Shown: positions 1 through 5,931, counted from the stretch's first letter. The stretch: 6,773 nucleotides of DNA from JANRKG01 sp033763635 (GCA_033763635.1 JANRKG010000421.1:1-6773), one strand, 5' to 3'. Notes: generated by a model not told the origin, from the letters alone. Made by a program: numbers and translations.

Positions 1-1
1 C

Positions 2-136
2 CTGGAACTGCGAGGGGGAGACAAGCTTTACTTTAAGGTAACAGATCGTCCAGAAGGCTCGGATGGAACCTGTAATTGGATCGTATGGGATGGGGCGACT
101 CAACAGGCGATCGTCCAGAGATCGAATGTATCATGA
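2..136 (+). CDS. C-terminal end of an unrecognised protein (partial)
   Basis: A frame open from the left edge encodes 44 residues and ends at TGA 134-136. The fragment starts LELRGGDKLYFKVTD and ends IVQRSNVS. Its alternating hydrophobic and polar residues (KLYFKV, NWIVW, QAIV) suggest beta strands, as at the end of a beta-sandwich domain, but I do not recognise the family. It contains a CGATCG site at 107-112, and the base and codon character match the downstream genes, which supports real coding. The start lies outside the window. The gap to the next gene is about 58 bp, so co-transcription is possible but not shown. A chance open frame is the alternative, since 44 codons is short. Confidence 0.5.
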   Translation: MELRGGDKLYFKVTDRPEGSDGTCNWIVWDGATQQAIVQRSNVS

Positions 137-189
137 ATTCATTTTAGGGTTCAATTTGCATCTACCCAAACCCGTGTATTCATCCCAGT

Positions 190-203
190 GAGGAATGTTT
201 GTG
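190..203 (+). promoter_or_regulatory. Ribosome binding site that questions the start of the next gene
   Basis: The purine run GAGGA (190-194) touches the ATG at 195 directly, so it cannot serve that codon as a normal Shine-Dalgarno sequence. It lies 6 nt before an in-frame GTG at 201-203, a standard spacing. Initiation at GTG 201 is therefore at least as likely as at ATG 195 and would shorten the protein by only two residues. Confidence 0.45.
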
Positions 204-1793
204 GTAGACCTGGTAACAGATCCGGCAACTGCGATCGGGGAAGTCCCTCGCCTGGTTGTCGAAACAACAATTTCGGCAGTCACGGTTTATGTGAATCGGG
301 CCGTCGTTACCCGTCGTGGGGTGATTGCCCTGACGGGACAGGAGCGAGAACTAATTCTGCCCCATCTGCCAGCGGTGCTCCAGCCCGAATCCGTGCAAAC
401 AACGGGGATTGGGACTGTAACCGTTCAAATTTTGGGAGTGCAGATAGAACAGGTCAGCCGAGAAGAGTCGATCGCCGATCGCATCCCATCCCTCCCAGAG
501 CAAATTCACCAGCGGGAAGCGGAACACCAGCAGATTACATCCCAACTCGCCTCTCTCTCCCTGCAACGAGATTTTTTGCGAGGACTGAGTGAAAAATCCA
601 CTGAACAATTTTCTCAAAGTCTTGCCCATCGACAAATCGATCTGCATGAAACGCGGCAACTGTTAGCATTTTTGGGAGAACAGTACACGGAATACACAAC
701 CGTCATCGCTCAAACAGAGCAACGGTTGAAGGAAGTAGAACGCCAACTTCAAACCCTCCGGCAGGAACTTCAAACCTGCGAAACCACTCCAACCGAAAGG
801 TTTCGTCTGATAGTGGCGATCGACCCCGCAGGACCGGGAGAATTTGTTTTAGAGGTTTCCTATAGTATTCGTGAGGCTGGCTGGACTCCAATCTATGACC
901 TGACCGTGAGGCGATCGGGTGATTGGGCAAGTCTCCATTACCAGGCAGAAATTCAGCAACAAAGCGGTGAAGCGTGGACAGATGCCACCCTGACGCTTTC
1001 CACCTCTGAATTGGGGATGAACACTTTGCTGCCCCGCTTGCGACCCTGGTATGTGGAGGTTCAGAAATCCTCTGAGGGTTTAGCATCCCCCCGACCCGCA
1101 GAAGAACTGGCAGAGACTCTTTCAGCCCAGCAACCGATTCCGAAAGTCGCCAGGGAGGGGGGAATCGCAATTCTCCAGCTAACCCCCGAAACCACAATCC
1201 CTGGAGATGGCACTCCCCATCGCATCTCAATTTTGCAAGAAGACTATCCCTGCCAGGTGTCCCACGTTGCTTTTCCCCGGTTGGTGCAGTTTGCGTATCT
1301 TCAGGCGATCGTCACCAACCCAACTAACGGAATTACCTTACTTGCAGGAAAAGTCAATCTGTTCCGCGATCCGCTTTTTATTGGCACCATACAACTGGGA
1401 AATGTTGCCCCCGGTGAATCCTTTCAACTGGCCCTGGGAATTGATGAAGGACTGAAGATCGAGCGCACCCTGATCCAAAAACAATCTCGCAAAAAACGAT
1501 TCGGTCAAGCCCTGGTGACACGTTGCACCTATCGCCTCCGGATCATCAATCTCCGAGATCGACCCGTCAGCCTGACCCTGACCGAACAACTTCCCATCAG
1601 TCGCTCAGACTTGATCCAGGTACGTCTCACCAATTCTCCTTCTGGGATTTCATTCAAGGAGGGAAATCTTTTGCAAGGAACGATCGCCCTTGCGGCCAAC
1701 ACCAGCCGAGACCTTTCCTATGAATTCACGATAGAACATCCCACAGACATCACCATCAAAGGGCTGGACGAAGAAAACAAACCTCTGTCTTAA
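195..1793 (+). CDS. DUF4140/DUF4139 domain protein, MuiA (mucoidy inhibitor A)-like
   Basis: The 532-residue protein has the usual layout of the MuiA-like family. Residues about 23-95 are a DUF4140-type N-terminal domain (TTISAVTVYVNRAVVTRRG). Residues about 95-195 are a Q/E/R/L-rich coiled coil. Residues about 203-520 are a DUF4139 domain. Diagnostic DUF4139 features are AGWTPIYDLTVR (228-239), the QQQSGEAWTDATLTLSTSEL stretch (254-273), a proline-rich LPRLRPW (279-285), and late blocks VNLFRDPLFIGT (387-398) and INLRDRPVSLTLTEQLP (451-467). There is no signal peptide or membrane segment, so a cytosolic location is likely. The name comes from a gene linked to reduced mucoidy; the biochemical role is unknown. 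The start may be GTG 201 rather than ATG 195 because of ribosome binding site spacing. The length is normal and no damage is visible. Confidence 0.88.
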   Translation: MFVVDLVTDPATAIGEVPRLVVETTISAVTVYVNRAVVTRRGVIALTGQERELILPHLPAVLQPESVQTTGIGTVTVQILGVQIEQVSREESIADRIPSLPEQIHQREAEHQQITSQLASLSLQRDFLRGLSEKSTEQFSQSLAHRQIDLHETRQLLAFLGEQYTEYTTVIAQTEQRLKEVERQLQTLRQELQTCETTPTERFRLIVAIDPAGPGEFVLEVSYSIREAGWTPIYDLTVRRSGDWASLHYQAEIQQQSGEAWTDATLTLSTSELGMNTLLPRLRPWYVEVQKSSEGLASPRPAEELAETLSAQQPIPKVAREGGIAILQLTPETTIPGDGTPHRISILQEDYPCQVSHVAFPRLVQFAYLQAIVTNPTNGITLLAGKVNLFRDPLFIGTIQLGNVAPGESFQLALGIDEGLKIERTLIQKQSRKKRFGQALVTRCTYRLRIINLRDRPVSLTLTEQLPISRSDLIQVRLTNSPSGISFKEGNLLQGTIALAANTSRDLSYEFTIEHPTDITIKGLDEENKPLS

Positions 1794-1904
1794 GAACCAT
1801 TTAGGAATTGCATCCAACCGAACCCATGTTGTTCTTTGGGGTGAGGAAGGGTAGAAATCCCATTAGTACGCTGATCCTAAGTTCGCGCTTAAATCTAATT
1901 CAAA

Positions 1905-1912
1905 TTTAGGAA
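1905..1912 (+). promoter_or_regulatory. Ribosome binding site of the duplicated-domain gene
   Basis: TTTAGGAA contains AGGA (1908-1911) 9 nt before ATG 1921 and supports that start. The rest of the 127-bp gap (1794-1920) shows no convincing -35/-10 pair and no clear terminator; GGG/CCC at 1849-1851 and 1859-1861 is too short to count. Confidence 0.5.
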
Positions 1913-1920
1913 CAGCCACA

Positions 1921-2721
1921 ATGGTAACTAGTAAGCAAGACTCTTCGAAGGAAGAGAAAAAAGCAACCGGAAAGCCCGAAGAACAACCGACCAGCAGTGG
2001 TTCTTCCAGGGCACAAGCAGAAGCCAAGCCAGGTCAGGAAGAAAAGCAAGAGTTAGAATCCCTTTTGGGAAGTCTCCAGGGGGATCTGACGGCGATCGAC
2101 CCGGATGCTGCAATGGGTGTGATTGATGAATGGTATGGCGTTCTGCACAAAAGTAAGGAACCTGAACTCAAGGAATTAGCCAATGGGCTTAAGCAACTCA
2201 AGCAACATCTGAAGAGTGGCAAAGCGTCCCGGCATGAGATTGGGGAAGTGCTGATTCATATCGGGGAACAAACGACTGGCATTGCCGACGAAGCTGAAAA
2301 GGGTTTGAAATCTCCTGTTCAAAAGTTGGGCAAACAACTGATGAAAGCCGGAAATACCCTTTGCAAAACCGAAGACCAGGAAAACATTGAGGAATTGCAC
2401 ACCCTCACGGAAACTCTGCAAGACGATCTCAAAGTCGTCGAACCTGCTGCGGCAATCGGCATCATTGACCACTGGTACGGGTTGCTGCACAAATCCGAGG
2501 ATGAGCATCACAAAGCGGTTGCTGAAAGTTTGAAACACCTGAAGAGTCTGGTGAAGGCCAGCAAGCCAAAGCAAGCGGCGATCGCAGAAGCTCTCATTCA
2601 ACTGGGTGAACAAACCACTGAGATTGGGGCTGAAGCAGGTCGGGGATTTAAAGGCGCAATTCAACGTCTGGGTAAATCCCTGAGCAAGGTTGGGAAATCT
2701 TTGGGTGAAGCAGAAGGGTAA
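1921..2721 (+). CDS. Hypothetical protein with tandem duplicated helical domain
   Basis: I do not recognise this 266-residue protein. Residues 1-43 are a low-complexity, K/E/S/Q-rich, probably disordered tail. Two copies of one domain follow, at residues 44-151 and 158-265. They align without gaps at an offset of 114 residues, with about 50 identical positions. Both copies keep PxAAxGxIDxWYGxLHKS (W71 and W185), GEQTTxI (115-121 and 229-235) and QxLGKxLxK near the end. The pattern suggests amphipathic helices, with a lysine-rich C-terminal helix in each copy. There is no signal peptide, membrane segment or catalytic motif, and only one cysteine (C148). A cytosolic binding or structural protein is the most that can be inferred. 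Neighbours give no functional hint: the upstream gene is 127 bp away and a 398-bp dyad-rich gap follows. Confidence 0.85.
   Translation: MVTSKQDSSKEEKKATGKPEEQPTSSGSSRAQAEAKPGQEEKQELESLLGSLQGDLTAIDPDAAMGVIDEWYGVLHKSKEPELKELANGLKQLKQHLKSGKASRHEIGEVLIHIGEQTTGIADEAEKGLKSPVQKLGKQLMKAGNTLCKTEDQENIEELHTLTETLQDDLKVVEPAAAIGIIDHWYGLLHKSEDEHHKAVAESLKHLKSLVKASKPKQAAIAEALIQLGEQTTEIGAEAGRGFKGAIQRLGKSLSKVGKSLGEAEG
2050..2715 (+). repeat. Intragenic tandem duplication (two ~324-bp units)
   Basis: Unit 1 covers about 2050-2373 and unit 2 about 2392-2715, a 342-bp offset, all in one reading frame. At DNA level only short blocks remain identical, such as CTGCACAAA in the HKS motif and GAACAAAC in the GEQTT motif. 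At protein level nearly half the positions match. This indicates an old duplication maintained by selection, not a recent slip. Confidence 0.85.
2578..2585. repeat. HIP1 octamer GCGATCGC
   Basis: A full HIP1 palindrome lies inside the duplicated-domain gene. HIP1 is highly over-represented in many cyanobacterial genomes. Numerous near matches with a CGATCG core occur throughout the window. Confidence 0.85.
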
Positions 2722-2728
2722 TCCTGGC

Positions 2729-2742
2729 TTTTCAATTGAAAA
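2729..2742. repeat. Perfect 14-nt palindrome
   Basis: TTTTCAATTGAAAA is fully self-complementary and begins 8 nt after the stop of the duplicated-domain gene. With no loop it is more plausible as a protein-binding dyad or chance AT-rich symmetry than as a terminator hairpin. Confidence 0.55.
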
Positions 2743-2748
2743 CGACGC

Positions 2749-2793
2749 TTTGGCTTCGCTCAATCCACAAGTTAAGTGATGAGCGAAGCCAAA
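2749..2793. repeat. REP-like long hairpin 1
   Basis: TTTGGCTTCGCTCA (2749-2762) pairs perfectly with TGAGCGAAGCCAAA (2780-2793), giving a 14-bp stem with a 17-nt loop. The loop can add a small CAC/GTG stem (2766-2768 with 2776-2778). The core GGCTTCGCTCA recurs 121 bp downstream, and this motif resembles palindromes I remember as dispersed in many cyanobacterial genomes. It lies 27 nt after a stop codon, so it could shorten or protect the upstream transcript, but it is followed by AAAATTTG and lacks the T run of an intrinsic terminator. Confidence 0.7.
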
Positions 2794-2836
2794 ATTTGCT
2801 GATTAATCATCGATCTCCAGCAATTTCTCCCACCTA

Positions 2837-2951
2837 AGGAGATTTCCGAAAAACAATCTACCCGCTGGTTTCGGCTTCGCTCAACCAGCACCCGCGCCCT
2901 GAGCGGAGCCGAAGGGCACACCACAGGTAAACTCTTTTCTGGAAATCTCCT
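2837..2951. mobile_element. Candidate small non-coding element with terminal inverted repeats (MITE-like)
   Basis: AGGAGATTTCC (2837-2847) and its exact complement GGAAATCTCCT (2941-2951) bracket 115 bp. The match continues inward as GAAAA/TTTTC with one bulged T. The second REP-like hairpin sits near the middle. CCTAA occurs at both outer edges (2833-2837 and 2949-2953) and could be a target duplication, although it overlaps the repeats. No transposase is present. A long RNA hairpin or a chance nesting is the alternative. Confidence 0.4.
2870..2913. repeat. REP-like long hairpin 2 with an alternative fold
   Basis: TTCGGCTTCGCTCA (2870-2883) pairs with TGAGCGGAGCCGAA (2900-2913), 14 bp with a single T-G wobble and a 16-nt loop. 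It shares the GGCTTCGCTCA arm with hairpin 1. A competing 7-bp perfect stem, GCTGGTT (2864-2870) with AACCAGC (2883-2889), uses the left arm as its loop, so the two folds exclude each other. Confidence 0.65.
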
Positions 2952-2998
2952 AAAATTGAGCAACTTTGCAGAAACAAAAACCGCATAAAAGAGAGTTC

Positions 2999-3012
2999 AG
3001 GCAGATCTGCCT
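2999..3012. repeat. Perfect 14-nt palindrome AGGCAGATCTGCCT
   Basis: The sequence is fully self-complementary, GC-richer than its surroundings, and centred about 115 bp before the pncB start. It could be an upstream regulator site for the NAD operon. It does not resemble the GT-N7-AC dyad nearer the gene, so a different protein would bind it if any does. Confidence 0.45.
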
Positions 3013-3065
3013 CCACAGTAGCCCTTCTGTCCTCTATCCCCTCTCAATTCTTCCGGAAGTGCCTA

Positions 3066-3096
3066 GCTAATTTTGGTAGAAAATACTATAATTAGC
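3066..3096 (+). promoter_or_regulatory. Promoter with overlapping operator-like dyad, candidate NrtR site
   Basis: A consensus -10 hexamer TATAAT lies at 3087-3092. A 17-bp spacing points to TAGCTA (3064-3069), a weak -35 box, so transcription would start near 3099, about 20 nt before the pncB ATG. The -10 is embedded in a 31-bp dyad centred on 3081. The outer arms GCTAATT (3066-3072) and AATTAGC (3090-3096) are perfect, and inner GGTA (3075-3078) faces TACT (3084-3087). The inner core reads GT-N7-AC (3076-3086), the pattern I recall for NrtR binding sites. A repressor here would block RNA polymerase. Since the second gene of this operon carries an NrtR-type module, autoregulation is inferred. 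Confidence 0.6.
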
Positions 3097-3119
3097 GTAG
3101 GCCAGGTAGAGGTAGGGCA

Positions 3120-4607
3120 ATGAACACTTTTGATCGATCGAACAGTCAATCAGACCCTCGCTCTGATGCAACGGATTGTGAAGGTAAATATCCGATCCCC
3201 GAGAGTGCGGGCGCTTCCTTACTGCCGTCTACTACTTCCTGCGCCACTTTAGAGACGATCGCCTCTGATGCAGGGCTAACTTTGCAACCCGATGAGTACA
3301 GCTTGCTCACAGACCTGTATCAACTCACGATGGCCGCTTGCTACACCGGGAAGGGACTGGAGCAACGTCCGGCAAGTTTTGAGGTGACAGTCCGGCGCTT
3401 ACCACCAGGCTTTGGGTATTTAGTGGCGATGGGGCTGGCGCAAGTGTTGGATTATCTGGAAAATCTGCACTTCACTTCAGCACAAGTGGAAGCCTTAAAA
3501 GCAACAGGGATCTTTGCGAATGTGCCCGATGCATTTTGGTCACTTTTAACATCAGCCCGTTTCTCTGGGGATGGGTGGGCGGTGCCGGAAGGAACGATCG
3601 TCTTTGCCAATGAACCCCTATTACGGATTGAGGCTCCTCTGTGGCAAGCCCAACTGGTTGAAACCTATATCCTGAACGCTCTAAATTATCAAACCTTAGT
3701 GGCAACGCGATCGGCCCGACTGCGGGATGTCGCGGGTCCAACAGCGACTTTGCTGGAGTTTGGCACCCGTCGCGCCTTCAGTCCCCAGGCTTCTCTCTGG
3801 GCGGCACGGGCAGCCCTGGCAGCGGGTTTGGATGCCACGTCGAATGTGTTGGCAGCCTTAAAGTTAGGACGCAAACCTGCGGGAACGATGGCCCATGCGT
3901 TAGTGATGGCCTTAACCGCAACAGAGGGCAGTGAACGGGAAGCTTTTGCCGCATTTCATGAAACCTTTCCCGGTGCCCCGTTGTTGATTGATACCTTTGA
4001 CTCGATCGCGGCAGCGGAATCCCTGGCGGAACAGGTACGGGCCGGAACGATGAAACTGGGCGGCGTGCGGTTGGACTCTGGCGATTTAGTCAATCTGTCC
4101 CAACAAGTTCGTGCCCTGTTACCGGGGGTGCCCATCCTGGCAAGTGGAGATCTGGATGAATACAAGATTGCCGAACTACGGGCAGCGGGGGCTTGCATTG
4201 ATGGCTATGGATTGGGAACAAAATTGGTGACGGGTCAACCCGTGAATGGGGTTTACAAACTGGTGGAACTGGATGGCATTCCCGTGATGAAGGAATCCAG
4301 TGGAAAAGTGACCTATCCGGGACGCAAGCAGATCTTCCGGCAGTACGAGAATGGGGTGGTGCAGCGCGATCGACTGGGGTTAGCAACCGAACCCGCCCAC
4401 GAGGAAACGCCCCTGCTGAAACAGTTCTTCCAGAATGGGAAGCGGATTCATTCGGCTGAAAGTTTGGAGACGATCGCCCTCCGCACTGCAACCTCCGTTG
4501 CCAGTCTGCCCCCCGAAATTCGTAGCCTGGAAGGACAGACTTCTTTTCCAGTTACACTTTCACCGGAATTGCAGACGTTGATCCAGCAGACTCGAAACAC
4601 CCATTAA
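3120..4607 (+). CDS. pncB: Nicotinate phosphoribosyltransferase
   Basis: The enzyme converts nicotinate and PRPP to nicotinate mononucleotide (EC 6.3.4.21), the entry step of the Preiss-Handler salvage route, in the cytosol. The 495-residue protein shows the family blocks: TDLYQLTMA (64-72), VRRLPPGFGYLVAMGL (91-106), LLEFGTRRAFSPQAS (211-225), GTMAHALV (255-262) with H259 the likely conserved active-site histidine, DTFD (291-294), GGVRLDSGDL (314-323), ASGDLDEYKI (341-350) and GYGLGTKLV (362-370). Length fits the roughly 490-residue bacterial type. The first 50 or so residues (S/T/D-rich) precede the conserved core and look disordered. The start at 3120 is supported by AGAGG at 3108-3112 and by the promoter just upstream. 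It is first in a three-gene NAD operon, 13 bp before the next gene. Confidence 0.95.
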   Translation: MNTFDRSNSQSDPRSDATDCEGKYPIPESAGASLLPSTTSCATLETIASDAGLTLQPDEYSLLTDLYQLTMAACYTGKGLEQRPASFEVTVRRLPPGFGYLVAMGLAQVLDYLENLHFTSAQVEALKATGIFANVPDAFWSLLTSARFSGDGWAVPEGTIVFANEPLLRIEAPLWQAQLVETYILNALNYQTLVATRSARLRDVAGPTATLLEFGTRRAFSPQASLWAARAALAAGLDATSNVLAALKLGRKPAGTMAHALVMALTATEGSEREAFAAFHETFPGAPLLIDTFDSIAAAESLAEQVRAGTMKLGGVRLDSGDLVNLSQQVRALLPGVPILASGDLDEYKIAELRAAGACIDGYGLGTKLVTGQPVNGVYKLVELDGIPVMKESSGKVTYPGRKQIFRQYENGVVQRDRLGLATEPAHEETPLLKQFFQNGKRIHSAESLETIALRTATSVASLPPEIRSLEGQTSFPVTLSPELQTLIQQTRNTH

Positions 4608-4620
4608 CCGTTTTCCCATC

Positions 4621-5931
4621 ATGGTTAAAATTGCCCTGTTTGGCACCAGCGCAGACCCTCCAACCGCAGGTCATCAAGTCATCCTCAATTGGCTCTCCCA
4701 TCGGTTTGACTATGTGGCAACCTGGGCAGCAGACAATCCCTTCAAATCTCACCAAACGCCCCTGGAACACCGGGGAGCGATGTTGCAACTCCTGGTGGAG
4801 GGAATTGAATCGCCTCGCCATAATATCGGATTGCACCCGGATCTGAGTAGCTCCAAAACCCTGGAGACGGTAGAGCGGGCACACCAGCGCTGGCCCGGAA
4901 CAGAGTTGACGTTGGCGATCGGGTCCGATCTCGTTGCCCAGTTGCCCAAGTGGTATCACGTTGAGGACTTGCTGAGTCAGGTCCGGTTGCTGGTCATTCC
5001 CCGATCAGGCTACTCCATCACAGAAGCGGACTTGGGAGAATTGCGGGGGATGGGGGCACAGGTGACGATCGCAGACTTGATGGGTCCGGCAGTGTCGTCT
5101 ACGGCTTTTCGGGAAGCAGGAGAACCGGAGGCCGTCCCTCCAACAGTGAAGGCATACATCCATCGAGAACGGCTTTACGAACCTGCAAAAACGTCTGGAC
5201 GGTCCACCCGGAAGGCAACAGTAGCGGCCCAGAATCTAGCAGATTTCAAAGTTGGAGTAGACAATGCGATCTTTTCCGTTGATACGGAGCAAAATCGCCT
5301 GCTCGTCTTGCTGGTCATGCGCCATCAGGAGCCGTTTCTGGGTCAGTGGAGTTTACCGGGAACGCTGGTCCGCAAGGGAGAATCCCTGGAGGATGCCGCC
5401 TACCGAATTCTGGCGGAGAAAATTCGGGTCGAGAATTTGTACCTGGAACAACTCTATACCTTTGGCAATGTGGGACGTGACCCACGGGAGTCTCCCGACA
5501 GTTTTGGGGTGAGGTATCTTTCTGTAAGTTATTTCGCCCTGGTCCGTTATGCGGAAGCAGAGTTGATCGCCGATGGAGTGAGCGGGATTGCCTGGTATCC
5601 CCTGAATCAGTTACCTGCCCTGGCCTTTGATCACAATCAAATTTTGGAGTACGGCTATCGTCGTCTGCGAAACAAGTTGGAATATAGCCCGATCGCCTTT
5701 GAAGTTCTACCGGAACTTTTCACCCTGAATGATCTCTACCAGCTTTACACGACGGTGCTGGGGGAAGGGTTTTCAGACTATTCCAACTTTCGATCGCGCC
5801 TCCTCAAACTGGGATTTCTTAAAGATACGGGGGTGAAGACTTCCCGGGGAGCCGGACGACCCGCCAGCCTGTATCGCTTCGATGCCGATGCTTTTGCACC
5901 CTTAAAGGATAAGCCGCTGGTCTTTATTTAG
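4621..5931 (+). CDS. nadD: NadD adenylyltransferase fused to NrtR-type Nudix/winged-helix regulator
   Basis: The 436 residues hold two proteins in one. Residues 1-187 are a NadD-type enzyme (NaMN + ATP to NaAD, EC 2.7.7.18): nucleotidyltransferase motif GTSADPPTAGH (8-18, TxGH form), DNPFK (38-42), GSDLVAQLPKW (101-111), VIPRSGY (125-131) and VSSTAFR (158-164). A polar linker (about 188-207) leads to a Nudix-fold domain (208-345). Its box is degenerate: the leading Gly is T248, the REUxEExGU part reads RILAEKIRV (262-270), and E254 and E266 remain. Hydrolysis is therefore unlikely, as in NrtR regulators, which sense ADP-ribose. Residues about 355-420 match the NrtR winged helix (LPELFTLNDLYQLY, NFRSRLLKLGFL, GRPASLYRF). 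No Shine-Dalgarno sequence precedes ATG 4621, so coupling to pncB is likely. The domain assignments are strong; joint enzyme and repressor function is inferred. Confidence 0.9.
   Translation: MVKIALFGTSADPPTAGHQVILNWLSHRFDYVATWAADNPFKSHQTPLEHRGAMLQLLVEGIESPRHNIGLHPDLSSSKTLETVERAHQRWPGTELTLAIGSDLVAQLPKWYHVEDLLSQVRLLVIPRSGYSITEADLGELRGMGAQVTIADLMGPAVSSTAFREAGEPEAVPPTVKAYIHRERLYEPAKTSGRSTRKATVAAQNLADFKVGVDNAIFSVDTEQNRLLVLLVMRHQEPFLGQWSLPGTLVRKGESLEDAAYRILAEKIRVENLYLEQLYTFGNVGRDPRESPDSFGVRYLSVSYFALVRYAEAELIADGVSGIAWYPLNQLPALAFDHNQILEYGYRRLRNKLEYSPIAFEVLPELFTLNDLYQLYTTVLGEGFSDYSNFRSRLLKLGFLKDTGVKTSRGAGRPASLYRFDADAFAPLKDKPLVFI

Larger units (their letters stand above)
2722..3119. other. 398-bp dyad-rich intergenic region
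   Basis: No supported gene lies here; the minus-strand frame across 2772-2963 is produced by repeat sequence. From left to right the region holds a 14-nt perfect palindrome (2729-2742), a long hairpin (2749-2793), a nested inverted-repeat element (2837-2951), a second 14-nt perfect palindrome (2999-3012), a pyrimidine-rich stretch (about 3010-3054), a 10-nt palindrome CTTCCGGAAG (3050-3059), and the promoter/operator dyad of the NAD operon (3066-3096). Confidence 0.75.

Noticed and set aside
156..182. Promoter TTGCAT / TATTCA before the MuiA-like gene
   Set aside because: The spacing of 15 bp is short and transcription would begin almost at the start codon and ribosome binding site, leaving no leader.
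703..1230. A 175-codon minus-strand open frame inside the MuiA-like gene
   Set aside because: The plus-strand frame carries the DUF4139 motifs here; the antisense product matches nothing I know.
2176..2763. A 195-codon open frame on the minus strand opposite the duplicated-domain gene
   Set aside because: It is antisense to a gene with clear duplicated protein-level conservation, has no recognisable domain, and its length follows from low stop frequency in the complement.
2749..2800. Intrinsic terminator for the duplicated-domain gene
   Set aside because: The stem is strong, but the 17-nt loop is large and the following bases are AAAATTTGC, not a T run. It is better described as a dispersed palindrome.
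2772..2963. A 63-codon minus-strand frame in the intergenic region
   Set aside because: Most of it is translated repeat sequence (hairpin 2 and its flanks, giving LVERSRN-type peptides often seen from such palindromes); there is no supporting domain.
2956..2991. Promoter TTGAGC / CATAAA upstream of pncB
   Set aside because: The spacer of about 22 bp is too long; the TATAAT at 3087-3092 is far better.
4621..4680. NadD inactive because the first His of the HxGH motif is Thr (TAGH)
   Set aside because: The nucleotidyltransferase superfamily motif is commonly written (H/T)xGH, and the other motifs (GSD, SSTAFR) are intact.
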